Counted from the stretch's first letter, positions 9,248-19,708 are shown. The stretch is DNA of 64,000 nucleotides from G965279335 sp965279285 (GCA_965279285.1 OZ257147.1:434001-498000), one strand, 5' to 3'. Program-made: numbers and translations. The notes: generated by a model from the letters alone, not told the origin.

Positions 9248-12200
9248 TTATTTTTTCATGGCTGGTAGTTGTACCGCTGTAACAGTAGCCGCACTTGCTT
9301 TTGCTCCATGGGTTTGATGTTTTGCTTCGTCTGCAGTTTGTGTAACAGCGGGTTTGTTAGCAGGATAAGCAGCGAGTTCTATTGGCACATGGCTCTTAAA
9401 AAAACGAGAGTCATTTATAGGTAGTGTTCCCAACAACGCATTCGCTTCTGTTTGTAATTCTCTGATCGCCGTGCGCAACTCCACAATCTCTTTCTTTCTC
9501 GCTTTACCAGCCGAGCGAAAATCTTCGACCATCTCCATGTGTTCTAACCAATAAAAACGTATGCGATCGACATCGGTTTGCATTTCTTTAGAAAGTTGAG
9601 ACTCATGTTGATCCAACCGACGTAAAACGCGATCAACGCGAAGTAAGGCGCGCATTAAGTGCTTCATTGCTTCTCCAAAGTGCTCACCTGTTAAATTTGT
9701 TTCTACAGGTCTGCTTTGCCACCAAGCACTGATGAAATTAAGACTGGCTGGTTTTGCAGGTTTATTGCTTGCTAAAGGCGATACGCTTTTTTCATCAGCA
9801 GTGCTGATAAACGACGAGAAACTTTGGGTGGTGGTTTGCACTAAACGGTAAAGCGCATAACCTGCCAATAGAGTAAAGAAAAAAAGAACTAATGTATCGT
9901 TTGTTTTTGACGAATTAAAACGCGGCACAGAAATGTTTGCATCATCTGCCAATGCTAGTGGCGAAACTTGTCCTGTTTCCTCTGTGTGATTACTCATTTG
10001 CCATAACAGCGCATGGTTAATTTTTTCATCTGTTTGCAAGGTTTTTATAGTTGATGATGCAGGAGTGGGTTTATTTGCTAGCAAATTACATAATGAAAAA
10101 TAAGTTTGTTTCACTGGGTAAAAAGTTAATTGTGTCAGCCCATAAAAAAAGCGTAGGGGTAGCGGTGGCTGTAAAGATGAGGCTGCTGAAATAATACAGG
10201 TGTTGATATCAACAACATTCGAATCAATGCCGGGGTTATCATATAAGTATAAGTTTTTAATGCCAATTTTAGTTTGTGGTAATACACGGCACAAGGCCTT
10301 AGCGCCAGTGGTATTGATTTGACTGTTACTCAAATCTAGGTAGGTGAGATGTGTATTTGGCTGTGCTTGCGCTATAACTCTTTTTTCATTGGGATCCAAC
10401 GAATTAATCCATAAAGGATGGCTTGGATTTAAGTTAGCCTTAGTCAAAACATTTGCGATAGATTCAGCACCAGAATCAGCAAGCGGGTTTCCATCTAACG
10501 CTAAAGATTGCAGTCTCGAATGAGGTAAAGTTTGTACTAACGTGCTGATGTCAGCAATTGAATTGCTACCTAAAACCAGGATTTCTAGCATTGACTGAGG
10601 CAAGACTTGGACTAATTTGCAGATATCAATAATCGAATTGCTAGTTAAATCCAATGTTTTCAGCCTCGAATAAGGCAAAGCCTGCGCGAATGTACTGATG
10701 TTAGCAATCTGGTTGTTGTTTAAATATAAACTTTTCAGCATCGAACTAGGCAAAGTTTGTGCGAATGCACTAATATCAATGATCTGATTGTTACTTAAAC
10801 TTAAAACTTGCAAAGATGAATTAGACACTGCTTGGGCGAGTGAGCTGATATCTGCAATCTGATTGTCGTCTAAATATAACATTTGCAGAATTGAGAGTGG
10901 CAATATATCGGTTAGTCCGCAGATATTGTTGAACTGATTGCTACTTAAATCTAATGCTTGTAGCACCGAATAAGGCAAAGCTTGTGCGAATAGAGTGATG
11001 TTAGTAATTTGGTTGCTGCTTAAGCTCAACGTTTGCAGCCCCGAATGAGGCAATACTTGTGCTAATGCACGGATATCAACAATTTGATTGTTTTCTAAAT
11101 ACAAATTTTTAAGAATGGTTTGACGCAATCCTTGTGCTAAAGTGCTAATGTTAACAATTTGATTGCCGCTTAAATCTAACGTTTGCAGCATCGAATAGGG
11201 CAAGGCTTTTACCAGTGTGCTAATGTCAGTAATAAAGTTATTAGATAAACCTAGCGTTTGTAAAACCGAACCCGGCAAAGCTTGTGCTAATGTACTGATG
11301 TCAATAATCTGATTAAGTGATAATTCCAATTGGCGCAGCTTTGATTGAGGTAATACCTGACTAAGTCCACTGACATCAATAACCAGATTGCCACTCAAAT
11401 ATAAAACTTGCAAAGAAGAATTCCTCATTGCTTGAGTGAGTATACTGATGTTAAGAATTTGGTTATTAGATAAATCTAGCGTTTGTAAAATCGAACCCGG
11501 CAAGGCTTGTGCTAACACGTTGATATCAGCAATTTGATTGTCGCGTAAATATAAGTGTTGCAGATTTGAGTGAGGCAAGACTTGCACTAACACACTGATA
11601 TTAACAATCTGATTGGTATTTAATTCCAAATATTGTAACTTCGATTGAGGCAGTGCTTGTGCAAGAATCTCTGCGCCTCTATCACTGATGTTTTGACTGC
11701 TGCAGCTTAAAAAACGCAAGCTCGAATATATTAAAAAGGTAGCGATATGCTGAGCACTCGTGACTCCGATAGCGCCCTCACCAAAAACGGCATTATTTAA
11801 ATCAAGACTTTGTAATTCAGGTAGACGCGCTTGTATGACAGGCAAAATAATCGCTAACTCATTTTTTGTATCTGAAAATTGCTGATAAGAAAAATCTAAT
11901 GTTGTAATGTTGTCCGAAAATTGTATTCGATTAAGCAGTGTAACTATTTGTGAAAGTGGTTGCGGTCGACTTAAAAAATCATTCAAGCAGTTTGTCATAT
12001 TAAAAATATTGCCATAAAATACTGGCAAATCTCCGCACACAGAGCAAACGTAATCAGCAACTTGATTCATATAAAGCCACAATTTGCCTTGGGCTTCACA
12101 ATCTCTTTTTGCCAAATAAAAATCGATGAGTTGTTTGATGCCTAAATAGAGCGTGTAAAGTAATTTTACTTTGATGTAGCCTTTAGCAACCTTGAACGAC

Positions 12201-13552
12201 CAGAATAAAGGTTGTAACCCTTTAGATTCCGGTTGTCCTAAGCACCATAATAAATAATGTGCTAATAAATAACGAGGTAACGGTTTTAAATAATGCGCAT
12301 ACCAACTAGTTTCGCGTGAAGTCGGATATTTGTAATGTCTAGCCTGGTATTGCAATTCTGCTAAGGCTTGCGTTTTCATGTGCAGCAAAGAAAGCAATAT
12401 ATCTTGTGCAACACCGGCTTTTCGTAAACGCTCTACATCAGCGAGATCAACGCCATCGGCCATGCTGCTTATTGCTTCTAAAGCATACCATTGTGTGACT
12501 TTATTCGCTCGTCGGCTTAAAGGTTGCAGGCTTGAGTAAAGGACATGGCGTTTTTTTGCGGATAAACGGTTATCCCATAATAAAGCTTGTTGCAGTTGTT
12601 CGAATATAGCCCGTGTGCCGTTAATCGGTAATAACCAAGCTATGGTGTCTTGCACAAAACCGGATTGATACTGTTGTAAATGGTGGTGCATCGCTTGAAT
12701 AGATTTTTGATCCAATGCAGTGCTGGCATAACGCATGCGCAATGCTTTGATAATGCCCCAAACAATCGGTGCCACAAATAATTCCGGCCATACCGTTGGG
12801 CGTGTTAATGAAGCGGTTAATGATAATTGTTCGTTGTTAGATTGGGTAAAGAAAAGCTGACTTACGGTTGTGCCATAGCGCTCATCAGAGTAGGTGTAGT
12901 AATAATAGAGATCATTCGCTAATAATGAAGCTAACAGCAATGACCAGACACGTGTCACTATGGTTTCTATACCCTCAAAAAACCCCGATATTCCATACGC
13001 GCGTTTTAACATCACTTCTGATCGAAACGGAATCGCTGCGCCTTTTAGCCATACGCGGGTATGAACCCATGTCGATAATGAAGCGCAGCCTTTATTATTT
13101 TTATCTTCAGGAATTTCTTCAGCTTGAATAGCCCTCTCATCTAACCACGGATACATCACTGCTTTCATAAGAGTGTCGTCTAACGCTAGCCAACGCAAAA
13201 TATGCCCTGAATACCCACGATTTAATAATTCAGTCAACATCTCAAATGAAATATTGGCTTGTTGTAATTGTTCAGGTATTAAATTGGTTTGTCGTAAAAA
13301 CTCGGTGAGTTTGGCTGGAAGCTCAGCTGGCCATGAAGCAGGACTATCCGATAACGCGCTATAGTCTTTTTCCTCTTCACCTGCATTGATCGCCAATAAT
13401 TTTTCGTGCGGTGTATGTTTGCTATCATGCTTACTATCCGATTGTGCAACTGAAGATGCTGAGTTTTGTAGGGATAGAGGAAAAACCATTGCTTTTTCGT
13501 CCGATGCTGGTGAATCAGCATTTTCTAGAACGGGCGGTAGAAGTCTTTGCAT
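9248..13552 (-). CDS. Giant leucine-rich-repeat membrane protein, copy 2
   Basis: 1434 residues and the first gene of the leftward LRR run. The organisation matches copy 1 at 2079. The N-terminal region of about 600 residues has hydrophobic segments. About 15 25-residue LRRs follow (LQTLDLSNNQI plus LAQALPGS), then a membrane segment (TLVLFFFTLLAGYALYRLV), a coiled coil and the full tail ending ADEAKHQTHGAK...MKK. The C-terminal 280 codons are almost identical in DNA to copy 1, and the N-terminal region is clearly related, while the LRR array is quite different. The binding surface thus varies on a fixed anchor. A pattern of soluble region, LRR, single membrane pass and coiled coil would suit a membrane receptor or an effector inserted in a host membrane. 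The biochemical role is unknown. Confidence 0.85.
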   Translation of the reverse strand: MQRLLPPVLENADSPASDEKAMVFPLSLQNSASSVAQSDSKHDSKHTPHEKLLAINAGEEEKDYSALSDSPASWPAELPAKLTEFLRQTNLIPEQLQQANISFEMLTELLNRGYSGHILRWLALDDTLMKAVMYPWLDERAIQAEEIPEDKNNKGCASLSTWVHTRVWLKGAAIPFRSEVMLKRAYGISGFFEGIETIVTRVWSLLLASLLANDLYYYYTYSDERYGTTVSQLFFTQSNNEQLSLTASLTRPTVWPELFVAPIVWGIIKALRMRYASTALDQKSIQAMHHHLQQYQSGFVQDTIAWLLPINGTRAIFEQLQQALLWDNRLSAKKRHVLYSSLQPLSRRANKVTQWYALEAISSMADGVDLADVERLRKAGVAQDILLSLLHMKTQALAELQYQARHYKYPTSRETSWYAHYLKPLPRYLLAHYLLWCLGQPESKGLQPLFWSFKVAKGYIKVKLLYTLYLGIKQLIDFYLAKRDCEAQGKLWLYMNQVADYVCSVCGDLPVFYGNIFNMTNCLNDFLSRPQPLSQIVTLLNRIQFSDNITTLDFSYQQFSDTKNELAIILPVIQARLPELQSLDLNNAVFGEGAIGVTSAQHIATFLIYSSLRFLSCSSQNISDRGAEILAQALPQSKLQYLELNTNQIVNISVLVQVLPHSNLQHLYLRDNQIADINVLAQALPGSILQTLDLSNNQILNISILTQAMRNSSLQVLYLSGNLVIDVSGLSQVLPQSKLRQLELSLNQIIDISTLAQALPGSVLQTLGLSNNFITDISTLVKALPYSMLQTLDLSGNQIVNISTLAQGLRQTILKNLYLENNQIVDIRALAQVLPHSGLQTLSLSSNQITNITLFAQALPYSVLQALDLSSNQFNNICGLTDILPLSILQMLYLDDNQIADISSLAQAVSNSSLQVLSLSNNQIIDISAFAQTLPSSMLKSLYLNNNQIANISTFAQALPYSRLKTLDLTSNSIIDICKLVQVLPQSMLEILVLGSNSIADISTLVQTLPHSRLQSLALDGNPLADSGAESIANVLTKANLNPSHPLWINSLDPNEKRVIAQAQPNTHLTYLDLSNSQINTTGAKALCRVLPQTKIGIKNLYLYDNPGIDSNVVDINTCIISAASSLQPPLPLRFFYGLTQLTFYPVKQTYFSLCNLLANKPTPASSTIKTLQTDEKINHALLWQMSNHTEETGQVSPLALADDANISVPRFNSSKTNDTLVLFFFTLLAGYALYRLVQTTTQSFSSFISTADEKSVSPLASNKPAKPASLNFISAWWQSRPVETNLTGEHFGEAMKHLMRALLRVDRVLRRLDQHESQLSKEMQTDVDRIRFYWLEHMEMVEDFRSAGKARKKEIVELRTAIRELQTEANALLGTLPINDSRFFKSHVPIELAAYPANKPAVTQTADEAKHQTHGAKASAATVTAVQLPAMKK
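10500..11645 (-). repeat. 75-bp tandem LRR-coding repeat array of copy 2
   Basis: About 15 units of 75 bases coding 25-residue LRRs. They are more diverged from each other than those in copy 1, suggesting an older or less homogenised array. Confidence 0.8.
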
Positions 13553-13663
13553 ACGATAGTTCTCTTGAGAATAATGCTTCTATTATGCCACATAATAAAT
13601 AAATATCTTTATATGATATGACGCAATATGGACATCAATGGATATATAATGCCCACAGCTCTA

Positions 13664-13845
13664 CTGGCAGCATCGCGTAACAATACCCAATCCCCCGGAA
13701 AATGAATGTGGGCTTTTACACATGTGCTATCCGTCAATGTTTGCGTTAAATCAAGTGGTTGTGACAAACCCACATCAGTTGCTTTAGCATTATCGGATAA
13801 CCCTGCTAACCACGGACGAATTTGTTCGCCAATAAGAGTTTCATC
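13664..13845 (-). pseudogene. Internal fragment of a DDE transposase
   Basis: These 182 bases match 50785-50966, part of the transposase gene at 50262-50966, coding for pieces such as ETLIGEQIR and VGLSQPLDLTQ on the minus strand. Both flanks are unrelated to the other copy. The right border (gtttcatc) is at exactly the same base in both copies. It abuts the stop codon of the LRR gene at 13845, sharing one base with it. It is a remnant without activity. Confidence 0.75.
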
Positions 13846-15116
13846 TATTTTTTTGCTGCCGGCAGTTGCACTGCTGTTGCACTTGTTTTTGTCGCATCGG
13901 TTTGATGTTTTGCCTCGTCCACAATCTGTGTAACAGCGGGTTTTTTTGTAGGAGCAGCAGAGAGCTGTGTTTGCACATGGCTCTTAAAAAAACGCGAGTC
14001 AAAAAATCTATCCAAGTTGATATGACCAGAATTTTTTTCTTGATATTTTTCATCGGCCCATTTTGCTATAGCTGGAATGAGTGGAAGAACAGAAGTTTGA
14101 ATGCCACTGGTGCGATTAGCGCGAACAAAAGCTATCAAAGGAGCCAGCCGTAACCAGTTATCGCGACGCTGCTGATTTTTTAGCAGACGTGCTTCAATCG
14201 CTTCCTCATTGGGATCACCAATCTGTTTATGCCCCGTACTTAGCCAGATGAGAGTCTTATTAGCTGCCAAAGCCTGCATACCCGCATCACCAATCTGGTT
14301 ATGCCCCGTACTTAGCGAGGTGAGAGTCTTATTAGCCGCCAAAGCCTGCACACCCGCATCACCAATATGGTTACCTCTCACATCCAGCGTGGTGAGGGTT
14401 GTATTTGCCGCCAAAGCTTGTGCACCTGCATCATCAATCTGGTTATCACTCACATCCAGCGTGGTAAGTGTGGTATTGGCCGCCAAGGCCTGTGCTCCCG
14501 CAGCACCAAGCTGGTTATAACTCACATCCAGCGTGGTAAGTGTGGTATTGGCCGCCAAGGCCTGTGCTCCCGCAGTACCAATCTTGTTAAGATATATCTT
14601 CAGTGTGGTAAGAGTCTTATTCGCCGCCAAGGCCTGTGCACCCGCAGCACCAATATTGTTAATACTCACAATCAGCGAGGTGAGAGTCTTATTCGCCGCC
14701 AAAGCCTGCACACCTGCAGCACCAATCTTGTTACTACTCATATTCAGCGTGGTGAGTGTGGTATTCGTCGCCCAGGCTTGCGCTCCCAAAGCACTAATTT
14801 CATTACTGCCAACATCCAGCGTAGTGAAGGTCTGATTTGCTGCCAAGGCTTGCGCTCCCTTATCACCAATCTGATTAAAATTTATATCGAGTGTGGTAAG
14901 GGTCTTGTTTGCTGCTAAGGCCTGTGCACCCGCAGTACCAATTTGATTACCACGCAGGTCCAGAACTTTGATATAGGTATTATTGATTAATGCTTTGCAA
15001 AGCTTTTTAATATGCTCATTTTTCAATTGTTGATAATTTAACTTTAACTCTTGTTCTTTCCACACATTATCGCTGATTTGTTGCAGGAGCTCTTCTGAGT
15101 AAGTGGCACTTGGCAT
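13845..15116 (-). CDS. Leucine-rich-repeat protein, 24-residue repeats
   Basis: 423 residues. I use MPSATYSEELL as the start because AAGGA lies at the usual distance before it and the other family members begin here; a longer frame begins at 15146. The N-cap is followed by about 11 LRRs (AGAQALAANTTLTTLDVSDNQIDD type) and the conserved C-terminal domain (LRLAPLIAFVRANRTSGI, ADEKYQEKNSGH, FFKSHVQTQ). It is separated from the 13552 operon by a transposase fragment, and its stop codon touches the IS fragment. The tail ends ...TAVQLPAAKK. Role as for the other LRR proteins: unknown, probably protein binding. Confidence 0.85.
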   Translation of the reverse strand: MPSATYSEELLQQISDNVWKEQELKLNYQQLKNEHIKKLCKALINNTYIKVLDLRGNQIGTAGAQALAANKTLTTLDINFNQIGDKGAQALAANQTFTTLDVGSNEISALGAQAWATNTTLTTLNMSSNKIGAAGVQALAANKTLTSLIVSINNIGAAGAQALAANKTLTTLKIYLNKIGTAGAQALAANTTLTTLDVSYNQLGAAGAQALAANTTLTTLDVSDNQIDDAGAQALAANTTLTTLDVRGNHIGDAGVQALAANKTLTSLSTGHNQIGDAGMQALAANKTLIWLSTGHKQIGDPNEEAIEARLLKNQQRRDNWLRLAPLIAFVRANRTSGIQTSVLPLIPAIAKWADEKYQEKNSGHINLDRFFDSRFFKSHVQTQLSAAPTKKPAVTQIVDEAKHQTDATKTSATAVQLPAAKK

Positions 15117-15422
15117 AGCGGGTTCCTTTTGTGAGCTGTTAAACATGATAGCTAATACGATATGATCAATACTTTGCTGCTAATTCTCCAAGATTTCTTG
15201 CTAATTGCAAGAGCTTTAGTGGATTTTCAATTCAAACATAATTTCATTTCGACGTAATTTGTAGTGCCTATTGAGTTTATACTTTATCCATTAGGTTTAA
15301 TAAATCCTCAAGCACTTAATGCTTTTCATTATATCGGGTTAATTTTACTGATTACTCTGTGGATCATGATGTTATTCAAAGATAGATTCATTTAGCATAA
15401 CAGCTTATCTAAACTTTTACCC

Positions 15423-17123
15423 ATGTTGTACGTATTAGCAATACGTTTAGTCATCACTTGCCTTTTGTGGCCAGAAGCAATCAATCTGCTTGTTTGGCAT
15501 CAAGATACACATAAAATTGCCGCATCAGAACAAATAAAAAAAATAATAGAGGCAGAAAAAAATTATCAAACAACACTACTAGATGTCTTATCTCAGCAGG
15601 ATTTAAAAACTAAGAGTACAAACAACCTCTCTAGCGCACAGTTTATCTTCTGTATTGATGTGCGCTCTGAACCTTTCCGACGCGCACTAGAAGCGCAAGG
15701 AAATTATGAAACATTCGGATTTGCAGGTTTTTTTGGGATTCCCACGCAAGTTGAAAATGAATTAACAGAAGAATTCTATTCCTCTTGTCCCGTTTTGCTT
15801 AGCCCGAAACATACAGTAAAAGAAACACTGTTCTGCTCAGCTAGAATAGCTGAAAAAGTATTAAATGGAAAAGCACAGATCAATAACATGAAACGACTTT
15901 ATCAAGCGTTGAAATATACCTTTACAACACCATTTGTACTGGTGGAGTTACTTGGACCATGGAGTGGTTTATGGATGTCGCTACGAACAATGGCACCTAC
16001 TATTTCAACACATTTGAAAAATAATTTAATCGAATTTTTTCGTCCAACCCCACCCGTTAGACCAGTTCTAATAAAACAAGATGTTACAAACGGTATTGAC
16101 TTCAATGATCAATGCGCATATGCAGAAAGTGCTTTAGGTATAATGGGTTTAACAGATAATTTTTCTTCGATAGTTATCTTGTGTGGTCATGGTAGTGCAA
16201 CACAAAATAATGCTTACGCATCAGCGCTAGATTGTGGTGCATGCGGAGGCCATCAGGGTGCGGCAAACGCGCGCATTCTTGCAACGATACTGAATAATAT
16301 TGATGTTAGAAACTATCTTGCTAAACAGAATATTTTGATCCCATTAAAAACAAGATTTATTGCCGCACTTCATAACACAACGATAGATGAGGTCACGCTT
16401 TATCTAAATGAAAATGAAGGCATGACAGAAGAGTTGAATAAAATAAAATATGATTTAGAAACAGCTCGAAAAGTGAATAACGAATGGCGTTGCCAGAAAA
16501 TGGGTTATATAAGCAATAGCAGAAATAACAATAATTATATGGCACATGTTAAAAATCGTAGTGCAGATTGGGCTCAAACCCGTCCAGAATGGGGGCTTGC
16601 GCGTAATGCGAGTTTCATCATAGGCCCACGTGCATTCACTAAGGAAATTGATCTTGATGGCCGGGCATTTTTGCATTCCTATAATTGGCAGCAAGACAAA
16701 GATGGAACGTCTCTCACTATTATCCTAACTGCACCGATGGTCGTGGCACAATGGATCAATAGTCAATATCTGTTTTCGTCGATTGATAATGTAGCTTATG
16801 GTAGTGGAAGCAAGATTACACATAATATCACGGGTAAAGTCGGCGTTATGCAAGGTAACGGCAGTGATTTAATGCACGGCTTACCATTTCAATCTATTTA
16901 TACGAGTGACAAGAAAGCGTATCATGAACCTTTAAGGTTAATGACAATTGTCCATGCGCCTCGTTTTCTTGTTAGTAATATTATTTTACATCACAGTATT
17001 TTGCAAAAACTGTTTGGAAACGGATGGGTTTCACTTGTTTGTGTTGAACCAGAAGATGGCGACATCTACTATTTGCAACGTGATTTGACGTGGAATAAAA
17101 CGCAGCAAGCTTTTACTGATTGA
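15423..17123 (+). CDS. dabA: DabA-type inorganic carbon transporter subunit (UPF0753/DUF2309), N-terminally truncated
   Basis: DabA is the zinc-containing, carbonic-anhydrase-like subunit of the DAB bicarbonate/CO2 uptake system and works with the membrane subunit DabB. Here the FCIDVRSE motif (Cys77, Asp79) and LCGHG...DCGACGG (His256, Cys271) are present. They are the equivalents of the four metal-site residues of characterised DabA, and the His-Cys spacing of 15 is kept. The protein is 566 residues, while family members are usually about 750-1000, so the N-terminal part is missing. No dabB is in the window. Upstream, 15264-15395 holds a 43-codon hydrophobic frame in the same reading frame, ended by TAG, possibly a decayed relic. 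No clear ribosome-binding site precedes the ATG. It is probably a decaying gene despite its intact active-site residues. Confidence 0.8.
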   Translation: MLYVLAIRLVITCLLWPEAINLLVWHQDTHKIAASEQIKKIIEAEKNYQTTLLDVLSQQDLKTKSTNNLSSAQFIFCIDVRSEPFRRALEAQGNYETFGFAGFFGIPTQVENELTEEFYSSCPVLLSPKHTVKETLFCSARIAEKVLNGKAQINNMKRLYQALKYTFTTPFVLVELLGPWSGLWMSLRTMAPTISTHLKNNLIEFFRPTPPVRPVLIKQDVTNGIDFNDQCAYAESALGIMGLTDNFSSIVILCGHGSATQNNAYASALDCGACGGHQGAANARILATILNNIDVRNYLAKQNILIPLKTRFIAALHNTTIDEVTLYLNENEGMTEELNKIKYDLETARKVNNEWRCQKMGYISNSRNNNNYMAHVKNRSADWAQTRPEWGLARNASFIIGPRAFTKEIDLDGRAFLHSYNWQQDKDGTSLTIILTAPMVVAQWINSQYLFSSIDNVAYGSGSKITHNITGKVGVMQGNGSDLMHGLPFQSIYTSDKKAYHEPLRLMTIVHAPRFLVSNIILHHSILQKLFGNGWVSLVCVEPEDGDIYYLQRDLTWNKTQQAFTD

Positions 17124-17237
17124 CGCTAAGTATAATGAATATGTATAAAGATATTAAAATTGTTTTAGCAACTCCCTATTGAAAATATAATTTTTACCTA
17201 TAAAAATTTTAGAGTAAATTTTAAAAATATCAGCTAC

Positions 17238-18470
17238 TTATTCACGCACCATAACCGGAATCGGTACTGCTGATGGCGCATCCACCAAACATTTTATAAT
17301 GAGGCGTTCATTTTTAGAACCTTCATACATAGCAGATAAGCACTGTGTTTTCAGTTGCTGCATACTTTCATTTGACAAACTAACTCCTGATGGCGTCAGT
17401 AAGGTAGGAATGAAAGCGCTTTTCTTGGCCTCTCTATCGAGAATTTGTGTGATTTTGCTGCGTATTGTCGACATATAAAGTCTTTTTTTATAGTTCCCAA
17501 CATCATCCGGTTGGAATGTCCACTTGGTGATATCTCCAAAATCACCAAAACTTACAGGTGGCGTAATATAGATGTCATTTATTGCCAACACCGGCGTACT
17601 TAGCTGGAGGGCGACAGATACTTTATGATCCAGACTTTTTTTAGAGTTAATGGCTCTAACAGCTGTTGGCGGCGATAGATGCAATGATGAAGTATCTACA
17701 ACAAATGTCTTGCCGTTTTTTGTTAATACTTCGTGTTGTGAAAGGTCATTTCCAGAAAGGTTAGCATGACCTTCTGCAGAGGAACTTCTTTGATGCGGTG
17801 TACTTGGAATAGTATCAGTTATGTGAAACGTAACATCTTTAAAATCGATATGGTTAACAATTTTTTGTTCATGTAATGTAGTAACAGCAAAAAACTTTTT
17901 CTCATGCCTAAATATATTCCATCGAATATAAGCGGATACTTGTAAACCGGTTTTTGTTTTTATAAAGACTGTTCGCATCTGACTTCGCGTTACCATGACT
18001 TGTTTAGATTGTATTTCGTCATCTTTTGTGGGTATTTGCGAAAAAATAGCTTGATTCTGCTGTTTTTTTACTTCCCAACGTGTTGAATACTCGTCTCGTT
18101 TAGCAACAATGCCTTCGGGTATTATAATATTTGGATTTTTCCCAATGATTTCATTGGAATAATAACCGGTTAATCTGCATGCAGGATTATTGACATGTAC
18201 TATTTTATGATCACTCCTTTGTTTGTCAATCTCAACAACAAGAACTGCATCACTTAATAAAGCGTACGCTGAAAAAAGATTAAAAACATCTTGTAAAGGT
18301 TGCTCTTTAGCATCTTGAACTCTGCTATTTTTATAACAACAGCTACAGCAGAGTAAATAACAAAAACAATAATATAAACAAGCCGAAACACCACCGCCGC
18401 TCGTGTCATTACTAACTGATGCCTTAGCGTTTGCAGTACCCACTTTATAATCTTCTTTCATATCAAGCAT
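17238..18470 (-). CDS. PAS-domain protein with N-terminal cysteine cluster
   Basis: 410 residues starting at MLDMKEDYKVG, chosen because AGGAG lies six bases upstream; an in-frame ATG at 18512 lacks such a site. After a short N-terminus comes a cluster rich in Cys and aromatic residues (CLYYCFCYLLCCSCC). Next is one PAS fold at about residues 65-200 (AYALLSDAVLVVEIDK, HVNNPACRLTGY, EIIGKNPNIII). The C-terminal half is unrecognised, with no kinase, GGDEF or HTH motif. PAS domains sense ligands or redox state, but with no output domain the role is open. The Cys cluster could anchor the protein through lipidation or bind metal. It is convergent with the dabA relic and not obviously in an operon. 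Confidence 0.75.
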   Translation of the reverse strand: MLDMKEDYKVGTANAKASVSNDTSGGGVSACLYYCFCYLLCCSCCYKNSRVQDAKEQPLQDVFNLFSAYALLSDAVLVVEIDKQRSDHKIVHVNNPACRLTGYYSNEIIGKNPNIIIPEGIVAKRDEYSTRWEVKKQQNQAIFSQIPTKDDEIQSKQVMVTRSQMRTVFIKTKTGLQVSAYIRWNIFRHEKKFFAVTTLHEQKIVNHIDFKDVTFHITDTIPSTPHQRSSSAEGHANLSGNDLSQHEVLTKNGKTFVVDTSSLHLSPPTAVRAINSKKSLDHKVSVALQLSTPVLAINDIYITPPVSFGDFGDITKWTFQPDDVGNYKKRLYMSTIRSKITQILDREAKKSAFIPTLLTPSGVSLSNESMQQLKTQCLSAMYEGSKNERLIIKCLVDAPSAVPIPVMVRE

Positions 18471-18512
18471 ATTTATCTCCTCGTTAGAGTTATACAGAAG
18501 GTTATTCTTCAT

Positions 18513-19067
18513 GAGAACATCAACATACGCTTAATGGCTGATAAAATTGCAAAGCAAACCATCTGCAAATTACGCGTCTATGCGATTCATTAATAAAACT
18601 AATGGATTATCATCCTAATCCTATGAGGAACCTAAAACAACCGATTTAACTGCCGAGCTAACACTTAATCGCGCGAGAAAATGCATTTTTACTAGTCTAA
18701 AAATAAAAAATAGTACAATTTCTTATAGAATGCGTGTCTAGCCTTTCCGTCTATCACTGGTAATATGAACGGCTCGGCGCACAAATGCCTTGCACAATCG
18801 GTAATACCAAAAAGAAGGAAAAGGTAAGCAAGTCAGCGATCTCTACATACTCGCTGACGCTTATAACTGCAGTGTGAAATATCTTTGTGTATGTGACTAG
18901 TGAGTCCGCTTAAATATTAATTATCTTATTTAGCATGGGCACCCTCCCGGCCAAGGTTGTGCTATCTTGATTTACATATGAATATTAACTTTGGCATAAT
19001 ATAAGCATATAATAATCCCACCTACAAAAAATATTTATACAAATATAGATTGATCAATAAATTGTGA
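18513..19067. other. Intergenic stretch without recognisable gene
   Basis: No frame here looks coding and no tRNA-like fold was noticed. Short AT-rich runs at 18690-18725 and 18985-19050 could hold promoters or IS debris, but nothing is specific enough to call. Confidence 0.4.
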
Positions 19068-19697
19068 CAGACTATTGAAGAACATGTTCAAGATAAGTTC
19101 TGGTTTTTATGTTATTCAAACGAAAATCGCTGTATTCTAGCTCTCCCCATTCAGTCATCAGATGTTGAATATTCACCAAAAGATAGACAAGAAAGATGGC
19201 TGTTAGTTCGATCTTTTTATAATGTAGATTACGATGTGATTAAATTGCCACAATACAATAGCAAAGGTCGGCCTGCTAAAAACCAGGATCCTAATAGTTT
19301 TTCCTATCAAATAAAAATCGCCGGTATATCAAGTGATTTGATAAAAATAACAGAAAAAAGAGACACCCTTGGTTGATTTGTATTAGCAACAAATGTGTTA
19401 GACAAAAAAATAATATCGAATGAATCAATGCTAATAGATTATAAAGATCAAAGTGAAATCGAAAGAGGATTTCGCTTCATAAAAAATGATACATTTGGCT
19501 TGGATGAGGTATACCTAAAACAACCAGAAAGCATTGGTGCGTTGATGGCAGAGATGACGCTTTGTTTATTGGTATATGGGCTCACGCAATATCGCTTACG
19601 TGATGCGCTACAACGTAATAATGAGGTGCTGCCGGATCAAAAAAAACCAACGAGCAAGCCAACATTGTTATGGATATTCACACTATATCAATTTTAA
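19068..19697 (+). pseudogene. IS1634-family transposase remnant
   Basis: The frame reads EEHVQDKFWFLCYSNENR...RQERWLLVRSF, then an in-frame TGA at 19374-19376, then FVLATNVLD, ESMLIDYKDQSEIERGFRFIK, KQPESIGALM, LCLLVYGLTQYRLR and PTLLWIF. These are C-terminal-half motifs of IS1634-type (IS4 superfamily) transposases, including the Tyr-x(2)-Gln...Glu-Arg-Gly-Phe-Arg block that holds the catalytic Glu. The N-terminal half with the first catalytic Asp is missing. It is inactive because of truncation plus a nonsense codon. Confidence 0.8.
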
Positions 19698-19708
19698 CCA
19701 GTATGTCG

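Noticed and set aside
15264..15395. 43-codon hydrophobic frame before dabA, possible dabB or dabA relic
   Set aside because: It is in the same frame as dabA but ends with TAG and matches no motif I know, so it is mentioned only with dabA.
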